64,000 nt of DNA, taken from NCBI RefSeq assembly GCF_015999245.1, contig NZ_JAEAMR010000007.1, forward strand, positions 444,419 to 508,418, given 5' to 3'. The position numbers were made by a program, and so were the translations under genes. The DNA is from Streptomyces sp. AV19 (GTDB lineage Bacteria > Actinomycetota > Actinomycetes > Streptomycetales > Streptomycetaceae). Under the pieces are notes generated by a model. The model had not been told where the DNA came from. It saw only the letters and a program-made list of their open reading frames with translations, and made no database searches. Positions 1 through 7,825 of this stretch are shown in pieces (positions within the stretch are counted from its first letter, which is position 1; each line of letters begins with the position of its first letter).

Positions 1-345
1 CGCCCCGGACCCCGTATCGCGGCTCCGCCGCTCGTCCTCAAACTCCCCGGAGGGGACAACTCCCGGAGGGGACAACCCCCGGACGGGACAACCCCCGGAC
101 GGGACAACCCCCGGACGGGACAACCCCCGGACGGGCTGGATCGGCGCGCCGATCCAGCCCGTCCGGCGCTTGAGGACAACCGCGCGCAGCGCGGTTGCGG
201 GGGTCCAGGGGGCGCAGCCCCCGGTCAACGCGGCGAAGTCGCGTTACGGGCCCGGGGCTTGCCCCGGAAGAGACGGTGAAAGTGGGGGTGCCCCCTCTGG
301 GGGAGGGTCCGGGGCGAAACAATCCCCCAACCCCCCAACACGCGC
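1..345. repeat. Dispersed palindromic intergenic element, copy 1 (left part may lie outside the window)
   Basis: This gene-free stretch holds five exact-length 16-bp tandem units (51-130), a perfect 40-bp palindrome (127-166, 20-bp arms) ending in the family core GTCCGGCGCTTGAGGAC, and a right end (about 280-345) containing a form of the family terminus GACGGTGAAAG followed by a short palindromic insertion. The same terminus occurs inverted at 40466. No credible coding region lies here; open frames crossing it are by-products of GC bias. Confidence 0.85.
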
Positions 346-401
346 CATTGAGGGTGACCTTGCCCATACCCCACAATCATGCCCAACAGGGGGAGGCGCC
401 G

Positions 402-1955
402 ATGCATCATGCCAACCGGGATGTACGGGACGTCGTCGTCATCGGCGCAGGCCCCACCGGCCTCGCGCTCACCATCGCGCTGCGGCGGTACGGGATCGAC
501 ACCGTCGTCGTCGACAAGAGAGTCAGCAGCAGGCAGGAACCCCGCGCCAGCGTCGTCTGGCAGCGCGCCCTGGAGGCCCTCCGGGACCTCGGGTGCGCCG
601 ATGGGTTCATGAAGGAGGGACTGGCCCTCGCCCAGGGGGAGTTCCACGTCGCCGGGCAGCGCGCCGGGGCGCAGGAGATGCGGATGGCCGACACCGCGTT
701 CCCCGGGCCGCTCGGGATCGAGCAGGACTCGATCGAGGCCATCCTGCGGGAACGGATGCGGCTGTTGGGGCCGGAGGTGGAGTGGGGGACGGAGGCCGTT
801 GCCGTACGGACGGACGACGGCGGCGCCGAGGTCGAGCTTCGGAGGGCCGACGGCCGGACCCGGACCGTCGGATGCCGCTGGGTCGTCGGCGCCGAGGGCT
901 CGCACAGCCTCGTACGGAGGGCCATGGGCATCCCCTTCGAGGGCGAGCGCCGCGTCAATCTGCAGTGCCTGCAGCTCAACGCCGAGCCCGACTGGAGCCA
1001 CCCGTACCGCCCGGAGGTCACCCGGATCTTCATCAACCACGGCGTCACCCTCATCGCCGACCCCGTCCCCGGCGCCACGCGTCTCTACGCCTTCTGCCCG
1101 GACCCGGATCCGAGCCGCCAAGAGCCGCCCACCCGGGCCGAGATGGAGGACGTGGTCTCCCGCGCGACCGGCGAGAAGGGCGTACGGCTCCGGCCCACCG
1201 AGCCGTACTGGGCCAACCGCGCCCGCTTCCACGACCGCGTCGCCGCCCGCTTCCGCAGCGGCCCCGCGCTGCTGCTGGGGGACAGTGCCCATCTGTGGGC
1301 CCCGATCGGCGGCCGGGGCCTCAACACCGGCCTGCTCGGCGCCCACAACCTGGGCTGGAAGCTCGCCGCCGTCCACCACGGCTGGTGCCCGGACGCGCTG
1401 CTCGACACGTACAACGACGAGCAGCGCCGCACGGCCCTCCGCGTCATGCGGCACATGCGGCGCAACATCCTCGAACTCCCCCCGGACCGGCGGACGCTGA
1501 CCGCGATCCGGCTGCTCCTGCCCCACGCCCTGCGCAGCCAACGCTTCACCCGCCGCGGCAGCGAACTGCTCAGCGACTTCGGGAAGAACCACCGGGGGAG
1601 TGCGCTGTCGGTGGAGGGACGGTCCCGTGGGGGCGGGCTCCGGGCCGGTGATCGGGTGCCCGACTGGAGTGTCGGGAGCGAGACCGGGAGCGGCCGGCTG
1701 CACGGTCTGCTCTCGTATCAGCGGTGGTCACTGCTGCTGACCGGGGACGGGGACGGCACCGCCGGCCTGCGGCGGCTCACCGAGCGCTACGCCCTGCCCG
1801 TCGGACTGTTCCGCATCCGGACCGACGAACTGCCGGACGGCACGCTGCTGCTCGTACGGCCCGACGGCCACATCGGTCTGCGCGCGCGGGCGGCCGACCG
1901 CCGGGCGCTCACGGCGTATCTCGACCGCTGGTCCGTACAACTCAAAGCGAAGTGA
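402..1955 (+). CDS. FAD-dependent aromatic (polyketide-type) monooxygenase
   Basis: A 517-residue class A flavoprotein monooxygenase of the PHBH/phenol hydroxylase type. It should use NAD(P)H, FAD and O2 to hydroxylate an aromatic or polyketide substrate. The dinucleotide-binding GAGPTG is at residues 15-20, the DG-type motif (GAEGSHSLVR) starts at about 163, and the GD motif (LLLGDSAH) has Gly293-Asp294; a thioredoxin-like tail occupies roughly the last 120 residues, as in polyketide hydroxylases. The ATG at 402 was chosen because GGGGGAGG lies just before it, while the frame upstream runs into repeat DNA. An imine-reductase-like gene follows 19 nt downstream, so the two are probably co-transcribed. 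Substrate unknown. Confidence 0.9.
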   Translation: MHHANRDVRDVVVIGAGPTGLALTIALRRYGIDTVVVDKRVSSRQEPRASVVWQRALEALRDLGCADGFMKEGLALAQGEFHVAGQRAGAQEMRMADTAFPGPLGIEQDSIEAILRERMRLLGPEVEWGTEAVAVRTDDGGAEVELRRADGRTRTVGCRWVVGAEGSHSLVRRAMGIPFEGERRVNLQCLQLNAEPDWSHPYRPEVTRIFINHGVTLIADPVPGATRLYAFCPDPDPSRQEPPTRAEMEDVVSRATGEKGVRLRPTEPYWANRARFHDRVAARFRSGPALLLGDSAHLWAPIGGRGLNTGLLGAHNLGWKLAAVHHGWCPDALLDTYNDEQRRTALRVMRHMRRNILELPPDRRTLTAIRLLLPHALRSQRFTRRGSELLSDFGKNHRGSALSVEGRSRGGGLRAGDRVPDWSVGSETGSGRLHGLLSYQRWSLLLTGDGDGTAGLRRLTERYALPVGLFRIRTDELPDGTLLLVRPDGHIGLRARAADRRALTAYLDRWSVQLKAK

Positions 1956-1974
1956 AGCGAAATAGGGGGGAATT

Positions 1975-2847
1975 GTGGATTCTGAAGTGAGTGTGCTCGG
2001 GCTGGGAGCTATGGGGTCGGCGTTAGCGGCCGGCTTCCTGGCGGCCGGGCGCCGGACCACGGTCTGGAACCGCACGCCGGGGAAGGCCGGCGCCCTGACC
2101 GCCCGGGGCGCGACGGGGGCGGAGTCCGCCGCCGGGGCGGTGGGCGCGAGTCCGCTGACGGTGATCTGCGTGTCGACGTACGACGCGGTCCTGGACGTCC
2201 TGGAGCCGCTCGCCGGCGACCTCGCGGGCCGCGTCGTCGTCAACCTGACCTCGGGCCCGCCGGGGGACGGACGGCAGACGGCGGCGTGGGCCCGGCGGTA
2301 CGGGGCCGACTACCTGGACGGGGTGGTGATGACGACGCCGGCCGGCATCGGCGGCCCGGACGTCCTGCAGTTGTACGCCGGCCCGCGGGCCGTCTTCGAC
2401 GCCCACCGCGACATCCTCCGGGCGCTGGGCGACCCGGTGCACGTGGGGGACGACCCGGGGCTGCCCTCCGTGTACGACACGGCGCTGCTGGGGCTGATGT
2501 GGGGCACGCTCACCGGGTGGCTGCACAGCACCGCGATCGTGGGGGCCGATGCCGCCGGCGGGGTGACGGCCACCGCGTTCACGGAAGTCGCCCGCCGGTG
2601 GTTGAAAACGGTCGGGACGTTCATGAACGACTACGCCGAGCAGGTGGATTCCGGCCGGACTCCGGGCGGGCATTTCCCGCTGGATCTCCATCTGATGACG
2701 ATGGACATCCTCATGCACGCCAGTGAGCTCCGCGGGATCGACTCCGAGTTTCCCGAACTCTTCCGGAGGCTGGTGCGGAAGGCGGTCGAGGACGGTCACG
2801 GCGGTGACAGTTACGCGCGGCTGATCGGATATCTGCGGAAGCAGTGA
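1975..2847 (+). CDS. NAD(P)-dependent imine reductase-like / beta-hydroxyacid dehydrogenase-family protein
   Basis: A 290-residue enzyme with an N-terminal Rossmann fold (GLGAMGSALAAGFLAAG, then VWNRTPGKA typical of NADPH-dependent imine reductases) and an all-helical C-terminal half. Members of this family reduce cyclic or exocyclic imines or beta-hydroxyacids. Asp168, in YDTALLGLMW, sits in the interdomain helix where imine reductases usually carry their proton donor (Asp or Tyr); this assignment is from motif position only. The GTG start at 1975 follows a GGGGGG ribosome-binding stretch. Pairing with the upstream monooxygenase suggests a two-step tailoring or detoxification route. Confidence 0.85.
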   Translation: MDSEVSVLGLGAMGSALAAGFLAAGRRTTVWNRTPGKAGALTARGATGAESAAGAVGASPLTVICVSTYDAVLDVLEPLAGDLAGRVVVNLTSGPPGDGRQTAAWARRYGADYLDGVVMTTPAGIGGPDVLQLYAGPRAVFDAHRDILRALGDPVHVGDDPGLPSVYDTALLGLMWGTLTGWLHSTAIVGADAAGGVTATAFTEVARRWLKTVGTFMNDYAEQVDSGRTPGGHFPLDLHLMTMDILMHASELRGIDSEFPELFRRLVRKAVEDGHGGDSYARLIGYLRKQ

Positions 2848-2878
2848 CCCCGCTTCGTACCGGCTGCTGCCCGTACCG

Positions 2879-2915
2879 GCTGCTGCGGAAGCGGCGAAAC
2901 CTCTTCCGTAGCAGC
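2879..2915 (+). terminator. Stem-loop terminator after the reductase gene
   Basis: A 13-bp stem with one G-U pair (2879-2891 with 2903-2915) and an 11-nt loop lies 31 nt after the stop codon. There is no U-tract, which is common in Streptomyces. Confidence 0.6.
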
Positions 2916-2928
2916 ACAAACACCGTCA

Positions 2929-2944
2929 GTGCACGTGCATCTGC
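2929..2944 (+). promoter_or_regulatory. Palindromic candidate operator, copy 1
   Basis: GTGCACGTGCATCTGC, containing the perfect palindrome TGCACGTGCA, lies 74 nt before the DUF397 start. An identical 16-mer occurs on the other strand at 3886-3901, upstream of the ATPase gene and in the same orientation relative to its gene. It would lie just upstream of the -35 region of the proposed promoter. Confidence 0.55.
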
Positions 2945-2970
2945 TCGTGCCGGAGCATGTGAACCGCGGC

Positions 2971-2976
2971 TATGAT
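2971..2976 (+). promoter_or_regulatory. -10 element (TATGAT) for the DUF397 gene
   Basis: TATGAT lies 42 nt before the GTG start. No good TTGACA-like -35 is visible, which fits a promoter needing an activator at the palindrome 27 nt upstream. Confidence 0.45.
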
Positions 2977-3018
2977 CCCGATGAGTTGCACCCCCCTGCG
3001 GCGATCCGGGAGTCTCCA

Positions 3019-3258
3019 GTGCCACACGTCCACAACGGCATGGCTGCATCGGGCATCGATGGCGTCGTCTGGCGGAAGAGCAGATACTCCAACTCGCAGG
3101 GGTCCTGCGTGGAGTTCGCGAAGTTGCCGGGTGGCGGGGTTGCCGTTCGCAACTCCCGCCACCCGGATGGCCCCGCTCTCATTTACACCCCCGCGGAGAT
3201 CGAGGCCATGCTGTTGGGGATCAAGGACGGTGAATTCGACTACCTCGTCGCGGATTGA
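3019..3258 (+). CDS. DUF397 regulatory partner protein
   Basis: A 79-residue DUF397 protein with the family signature WRKSRYSN..G.CVEFA near residues 16-35, then VAVRNSRHPDGPAL and a C-terminal EIEAMLLGIKDGEFD. DUF397 proteins of Streptomyces are small partners of XRE-type WhiJ-like regulators and are implicated in development and antibiotic control. The GTG at 3019 is preferred because GGGAG precedes it by 6 nt; an earlier in-frame GTG (2929) would overlap the palindromic site, and ATG 3040 lacks a ribosome-binding site. Genes for the other two members of the usual trio are next to it. Confidence 0.85.
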   Translation: MPHVHNGMAASGIDGVVWRKSRYSNSQGSCVEFAKLPGGGVAVRNSRHPDGPALIYTPAEIEAMLLGIKDGEFDYLVAD

Positions 3259-3264
3259 CCGAAG

Positions 3265-3309
3265 ACACGTAAGACACGTAAGTCATGTAAGTCATGTAGG
3301 TCACGTGAG
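3265..3309. repeat. Five 9-bp tandem repeats between convergent genes
   Basis: Five consecutive 9-mers (ACACGTAAG twice, TCATGTAAG, TCATGTAGG, TCACGTGAG) begin 6 nt after the DUF397 stop and end 6 nt before the end of the ATPase gene. The variation is concentrated in two or three positions per unit. Confidence 0.8.
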
Positions 3310-3315
3310 CCCACG

Positions 3316-3804
3316 TCATTCGCGCGGCAGTCGGAACAGCGCCCACACCACCTTGCCGTGCAGAGCGCCCACCAGGGGGTGCCAGCCCCAGGCGTCGCTG
3401 AAGTTCTCGACGAGGAGCAGGCCGCGGCCGTGTTCGTCGCCGGTGCCCGCCTCGCCGGCGACCGGGCTCTCCTCGCTCGGATCGCGCACCGCGCACACCA
3501 GCCGCGTCGTCCACCGCATCAGGTGGAGGCGTATGGGCGGCTCGTACTCCCCGTCCGGCCGGTCCACCGGTACGGCGTAGCGCATCGCGTTCGTCACGAG
3601 CTCGGAGACGACCAGTGCCACGTCGTCGAAGAGCCGCTGAACTCCCCACTGGTTCAAGGTGATCCGTGTGAACCGGCGTGCGGTGCGGACGGCCTCGAAG
3701 TGGGGTGGCAGGGCACAGGAGGCGGAGTTCGACACCGCGGAGGAGTCCGTCCTGGGCAGCCCTCGCCAGACGGGGGAGAGCACAGTCGATCCTTCGGTAC
3801 CCAT
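3316..3804 (-). CDS. RsbW-like ATP-binding (HATPase) regulatory protein
   Basis: A 162-residue single-domain GHKL ATPase resembling anti-sigma factors of the RsbW/SpoIIAB type. The N box is VVSELVTNAMRYA and the G box is GRGLLLVENFSDAWGW. Such proteins phosphorylate or sequester partners; in Streptomyces many are orphan and one is the third member of whiJ-type loci. The start at 3804 was chosen over an ATG six codons upstream because AGGAG lies 8 nt before it. It converges with the DUF397 gene and diverges from the XRE gene; the palindromic site 82 nt upstream suggests shared control. Confidence 0.85.
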   Translation of the reverse strand: MGTEGSTVLSPVWRGLPRTDSSAVSNSASCALPPHFEAVRTARRFTRITLNQWGVQRLFDDVALVVSELVTNAMRYAVPVDRPDGEYEPPIRLHLMRWTTRLVCAVRDPSEESPVAGEAGTGDEHGRGLLLVENFSDAWGWHPLVGALHGKVVWALFRLPRE

Positions 3805-4123
3805 CCGAGGCACTCCTGGCAATCGTGGACGTGACGAGCACGTGTGCGCGCTCCATGGTTCCCAATGCGCAGGGCGGATGCAAGGGCAGATGCACGTGCA
3901 CGTGGTGGATTTGGGGGCGCAGAAGAGGATTGGGGAGCAATTCTTCCTACGCCCCCTTCAGTAGTGCTCCCCGTTCTGGCCGGTATCCGTGACCGTCCGT
4001 GCACTCAACGGAGCGCAAAGATGGCAGACTTCGGCGCCGGGGGCCGCGGGGGTCGCCCCCTGGAAAGGTTGATCGACACGGCGGACAGACAGGCCGGAAC
4101 AGACCGGAAGGAAGGTCGCGGAG
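3805..4123. other. Divergent regulatory region between ATPase and XRE genes
   Basis: This 319-nt gap holds the palindromic site (3886-3901), several CACGTG cores, and a stem-loop with 8-bp arms (GGGGAGCA at 3932-3939, TGCTCCCC at 3965-3972). No further gene is supported. Confidence 0.6.
3886..3901 (-). promoter_or_regulatory. Palindromic candidate operator, copy 2
   Basis: GCAGATGCACGTGCAC is the exact reverse complement of the site at 2929-2944 and lies 82 nt upstream of the ATPase start. Matched position and orientation before two genes of one regulatory trio argue for a specific operator, probably for the adjacent XRE protein. Confidence 0.55.
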
Positions 4124-4987
4124 ATGACCACGAACGAGTCGAGCGGTTCCGTGGTGCGGCGCATACTCCTGGGATCGCAGCTGCGGAAGTTGCGGGAGTC
4201 CAGGGGGATCACGCGGGAAGCGGCCGGCTACTCGATCCGTGCGTCCGAGTCGAAGATCAGCCGGATGGAGCTCGGCAGGGTGAGCTTCAAGACGCGCGAC
4301 GTCGAGGACCTGCTGACGCTCTACGGCATCACCCGGGAGTCCGAGCGGGCGGCCCTGCTGGGCCTGGCCAGGGAGGCCAACGTGGCCGGCTGGTGGCACA
4401 GCTACGGCGACGTGCTGCCCAGCTGGTTCCAGACCTACGTCGGCCTGGAGGGCGCCGCGTCGCACATCGGGATCTACGAGGTGCAGTTCGTGCACGGCCT
4501 GCTCCAGACCGAGGGGTACGCGCACGCGGTCGTCGTCCGCGGCCAGCCGAAGGCGGACGCCGCGGAGATCGAGCGCCGGGTCTCGTTGCGCATGGAGCGG
4601 CAGAAGCTGCTGTTCTCCGAGCGCGCCCCGGTCTTCCACGCCGTCCTCGACGAGGCCGCGCTGCACCGCCCGTACGGCAGCGCCTCCGTGATGCGCGGGC
4701 AGCTCCAGCACCTCGTCGACCTCTCCGAGCAGCCGAACGTCACGCTCCAGGTGATGCCGTTCCGGCACGGCGGTCACGCGGGGGAGAGCGGTGCCTTCAC
4801 CGTGCTCCGCTTCCCCGAGTCGGACCTGCCGGACGTGGTGTATCTGGAGCAGCTCACCGGCGCGCTCTACCTCGACAAGGCGGACGAGGTCGCGCAGTAC
4901 GAGGGGGTCATGGGCCGGCTGCGGTCCGACAGCCTCTCGCCATCCCGCACCCGTGACCTGATCCGGCAGCGGCTTCAACTTGTCTGA
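4124..4987 (+). CDS. XRE-family regulator with DUF5753 (WhiJ-like)
   Basis: A 287-residue protein with an N-terminal helix-turn-helix (about residues 15-70: LRKLRESRGITREAAGYSI, SESKISRMELGR) followed by the DUF5753 ligand-sensing-like domain found in Streptomyces WhiJ-type repressors. It is the DNA-binding member of the trio with the DUF397 and ATPase genes and is the obvious candidate to bind the two palindromes. The ATG follows GCGGAG closely. The inducer is unknown; family members act with cognate DUF397 proteins to control sporulation or antibiotic production. Confidence 0.9.
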   Translation: MTTNESSGSVVRRILLGSQLRKLRESRGITREAAGYSIRASESKISRMELGRVSFKTRDVEDLLTLYGITRESERAALLGLAREANVAGWWHSYGDVLPSWFQTYVGLEGAASHIGIYEVQFVHGLLQTEGYAHAVVVRGQPKADAAEIERRVSLRMERQKLLFSERAPVFHAVLDEAALHRPYGSASVMRGQLQHLVDLSEQPNVTLQVMPFRHGGHAGESGAFTVLRFPESDLPDVVYLEQLTGALYLDKADEVAQYEGVMGRLRSDSLSPSRTRDLIRQRLQLV

Positions 4988-5069
4988 TACATCAGTACGA
5001 TGACGGTCGGTCAGTACGTCTGAACCCGCGTGCGCCCGTTGGCCACGCTCCGGCAGACAGGGATGGCGA

Positions 5070-6536
5070 ATGTCCTACTCCTCCGCGTTCACGGATCTCG
5101 CTCAGCAGTACATCGACGGCCGATGGCGGGCCGGTTCGGGCTCATGGGACATCGTCGACTTCAACCCGTACGACGGGGAGAAGCTCGCCTCGATCACCGT
5201 GGCGAGCGTGGCCGAGATCGACGAGGCGTACCGCGCCGCCGAGCGCGCCCAGCGGCCGTGGGCGGACACCAACCCGTACACCCGCCGGCTGGTCTTCGAG
5301 CGGGCGCTGCGGATCGTCGACGACCACGAGGCGGAGCTGGCCTCGCTGATCATGGCCGAATGCGGAGGCACCGCGGTCAAGGCCGCCTTCGAACTCGGCC
5401 TGGTACGCGAGTTCTTGCGCGAGTCCGTGCAGCTCGCGCTGCGGGCCGAGGGGCGGATCCTGCCCTCTCCGGACGACACCAAGGAGAACCGGCTCTACCG
5501 GGTGCCCGTCGGGGTCGTCGGCGTGGTCAGTCCGTTCAACTTCCCCTTCCTGCTGTCGATCAAGTCCGCGGCGCCCGCGATCGCGCTGGGCAACGCGGTG
5601 GTGCTCAAGCCGCACCAGAACACGCCGGTCTGCGGAGGCGGGCTCGTCGCCAAGGTCTTCGAGGACGCGGGGCTGCCGCCCGGGGTGCTCAACGTCGTCG
5701 TCACCGACATAGCCGAGATCGGGGACGCGCTCATCGAGCACCCGATCCCCAAGGTGCTCTCCTTCACCGGCTCCGACAAGGTCGGCCGGCACGTCGCGAC
5801 CGTCGCGGCCTCCCACTTCAAGAGGACGATCCTGGAACTCGGCGGCAACAGCGCGCTGATCGTGCTCGACGACGCGGATATCGACTACGCCGTGGACGCC
5901 GCGGTGTTCAGCCGGTTCGTCCACCAGGGGCAGGTCTGCATGGCCGCCAACCGGGTGCTCGTGGACCGTTCTGTGGAGCGGGAGTTCACGGAGAAGTTCG
6001 TCGCCAAGGTGAAGTCGCTGAGGACCGGCGACCCCGGTGACCCCGCGACCCACATCGGCCCCCTCATCAACTCCGGTCAGGCGGAGGCGATCACGTCCCT
6101 CGTGGAGCAGACCGTGCGGGGCGGCGCCACCGCGCTCGTCCACGGACGGACCGTCGGCACGCTGGTCGAGCCGTCGGTGCTGACCGGGCTGGCCGAGGAC
6201 GCGCCGATCCTGGGGCAGGAGATCTTCGGACCGGTCGCGCTGATCATCCCCTTCTCCGGCGAGGAGGAGGCCCTGCGGATCGCCAACGCCACGCCGTACG
6301 GGCTGAGCGGGGCCGTCCACACCGGGGACGTGGAGCGGGGCGTGCGCTTCGCCAAGCGGGTGGACACCGGGATGATCCACGTCAACGACGGCACCGTGCA
6401 CGACGAGGCGATCGTGCCGTTCGGCGGCGAGAAGCACTCGGGGGTGGGACGGCTGAACGGGGACGCGATGGTGGACGCGTTCACCACCACCAAGTGGATC
6501 TCGATCCAGCACGGGCGGAGCAGATTCCCCTTCTGA
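5070..6536 (+). CDS. NAD(P)+-dependent aldehyde dehydrogenase (benzaldehyde/vanillin-type)
   Basis: A 488-residue aldehyde dehydrogenase oxidising an aldehyde to the acid. The general-base Glu256 is in ELGGNSALIVL and the catalytic Cys290 in HQGQVCMAANRV, the usual 34 residues apart; PFNFP and EIFGPV are also present. The opening (YIDGRW, FNPYDGE) and the overall sequence look like the aromatic-aldehyde branch, but the substrate is inferred. It stands alone, 82 nt after the XRE gene, and is followed by an inverted repeat (6547-6592). Confidence 0.92.
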   Translation: MSYSSAFTDLAQQYIDGRWRAGSGSWDIVDFNPYDGEKLASITVASVAEIDEAYRAAERAQRPWADTNPYTRRLVFERALRIVDDHEAELASLIMAECGGTAVKAAFELGLVREFLRESVQLALRAEGRILPSPDDTKENRLYRVPVGVVGVVSPFNFPFLLSIKSAAPAIALGNAVVLKPHQNTPVCGGGLVAKVFEDAGLPPGVLNVVVTDIAEIGDALIEHPIPKVLSFTGSDKVGRHVATVAASHFKRTILELGGNSALIVLDDADIDYAVDAAVFSRFVHQGQVCMAANRVLVDRSVEREFTEKFVAKVKSLRTGDPGDPATHIGPLINSGQAEAITSLVEQTVRGGATALVHGRTVGTLVEPSVLTGLAEDAPILGQEIFGPVALIIPFSGEEEALRIANATPYGLSGAVHTGDVERGVRFAKRVDTGMIHVNDGTVHDEAIVPFGGEKHSGVGRLNGDAMVDAFTTTKWISIQHGRSRFPF

Positions 6537-6546
6537 TTCCCGTTCT

Positions 6547-6592
6547 GATCAACTAGGACGCAGTCTGGCCTAGTGGGGTCCTACTGTTGATC
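6547..6592. other. Imperfect dyad, terminator or operator
   Basis: GATCAACTAGGAC (6547-6559) pairs with GTCCTACTGTTGATC (6578-6592): 13 perfect pairs with a 2-nt bulge and an 18-nt loop. It is 10 nt after the aldehyde dehydrogenase stop and 36 nt before DinB, so it may terminate the former or act as an operator for the DinB-PadR pair. Confidence 0.5.
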
Positions 6593-6627
6593 CGTCAGCG
6601 AGGGACGACGGAAGGCGGCGGGACCCC

Positions 6628-7167
6628 ATGCCCACTCTTGTGACCGAGAAGAACACCGGCGACGAGCTCGGCGCCCTGCTCGGCTTCCTCGACGCCCAGC
6701 GCGGCGGCGTGCGCCGGGCCGTCCTCGGGCTGACCGAGGAGCAGGCGGGGGCCCGGCCGAGCGCCAGCGCGATGTCGCTCGCCGGCCTGCTCAAGCACCT
6801 GGTGCAGGTGGAGCACAACTGGGTGGAGCGGGCGCGTGGCGACGAGCCGGAGATCAGCCGCGAGGAGGCGGTGAAGCGCTTCGAGGCCGGGTGGCACCCC
6901 GACGCGGACGAGACCGTTCCGGTGCTCCTCGCCCGCTGGGAGGAGGTCGCCGCGGAGACCGAGCGGTTCGCGCGCTCGGTGCCGATGGAGCGGGTCTTCG
7001 CGCTGCCGGAGGCGCCCTGGTTCCCCAAGGACGCCCAGGTGTCCACGCGCTGGCTGCTGCTCCACCTGATCGAGGAGACCGCCCGGCACGCGGGCCACGC
7101 CGACATCATCCGCGAGACGATCGACGGGAAGACGGCCTTCGAGCTGGTCGCGGAGGCCGGCGCCTAG
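6628..7167 (+). CDS. DinB/DUF664-family protein
   Basis: A 179-residue four-helix-bundle protein of the DinB/mycothiol-dependent superfamily. Candidate metal-ligand histidines occur in LLKHLVQVEHNW (about residues 54-65) and in the C-terminal LIEETARHAGHADIIRE. Relatives are metal-dependent thiol transferases or isomerases using mycothiol or bacillithiol; the reaction here is unknown. A PadR regulator gene begins 50 nt downstream and probably shares the transcript. Confidence 0.85.
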   Translation: MPTLVTEKNTGDELGALLGFLDAQRGGVRRAVLGLTEEQAGARPSASAMSLAGLLKHLVQVEHNWVERARGDEPEISREEAVKRFEAGWHPDADETVPVLLARWEEVAAETERFARSVPMERVFALPEAPWFPKDAQVSTRWLLLHLIEETARHAGHADIIRETIDGKTAFELVAEAGA

Positions 7168-7217
7168 GCTGGGGGCGCGGTGGGAGACAGCGACGCGGGG
7201 GGAGATAGCGAGGAGAG

Positions 7218-7814
7218 ATGTCGGCGATCCGGCTGCTGGTGCTGGGCTCGGTGCGTCAGCACGGCCGTGCCCACGGCTACCAGGTCCGCAACGACCTGGA
7301 GTTCTGGGGCGCGGGGCGGTGGGCCAACGCCAAGCCCGGATCGATCTACCACGCGCTGAAGGCCATGGCCGGGCAGGGGATGCTCGTCGCCCACGACACC
7401 GAGCCCAGCCGGGCCGGCGGTCCGCCGCGCACCGAGTACGAGCTGACGCCGGAGGGCAAGGGCGAGTTCTTCCGGCTGCTGAGGGAGGCGCTCGCCGTAC
7501 CCCGGCAGCGGCGCGACCTGCTGACGGCGGGCGTCGGGTTCCTCGTCGACCTGCCCCGGGACGAGGTCGTCGCGCTGCTGCGGCGGCGGGTGCGGGCGCT
7601 GGAGGAGTGGCAGGAGGAGATCCACCGCGACTGGACGCCCGGTGCCGGGGAGGACTGGGGGCACATCGGCGAGATCTCCGGCGTCTGGCTCAACTCGTCG
7701 GAGGCGGAGGAGCGGTGGGCGCGTGGGCTCATCGAGCGGCTGGAGGGCGGGGCGTATGTGATGGCCGGCGAGGGCGACCCGTGGGAGGGGCTGAGCCCGT
7801 CGGCGCCGGAGTGA
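7218..7814 (+). CDS. PadR-family transcriptional regulator
   Basis: A 198-residue regulator with the PadR winged helix in the first 90 residues (LLVLGSVRQHGRAHGYQVRND...PGSIYHALKAM...RTEYELTPEG) and a C-terminal dimerisation domain rich in WQ and charged helices. GAGGAG precedes the ATG by 3 nt. PadR proteins usually repress an adjacent gene in response to a small toxic ligand; the DinB gene immediately upstream, with the dyad before it, is the most likely target. Confidence 0.9.
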   Translation: MSAIRLLVLGSVRQHGRAHGYQVRNDLEFWGAGRWANAKPGSIYHALKAMAGQGMLVAHDTEPSRAGGPPRTEYELTPEGKGEFFRLLREALAVPRQRRDLLTAGVGFLVDLPRDEVVALLRRRVRALEEWQEEIHRDWTPGAGEDWGHIGEISGVWLNSSEAEERWARGLIERLEGGAYVMAGEGDPWEGLSPSAPE

Positions 7815-7825
7815 GCGCGGGGGCG

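Noticed and set aside
51..130. 16-bp tandem repeats as an origin or iteron array
   Set aside because: They belong to the dispersed intergenic element and no replication gene is adjacent.
170..1703. Long frames in other phases over the monooxygenase gene and the upstream repeat
   Set aside because: They lack ribosome-binding sites and motifs; the frame starting at 402 carries the full flavoprotein signature.
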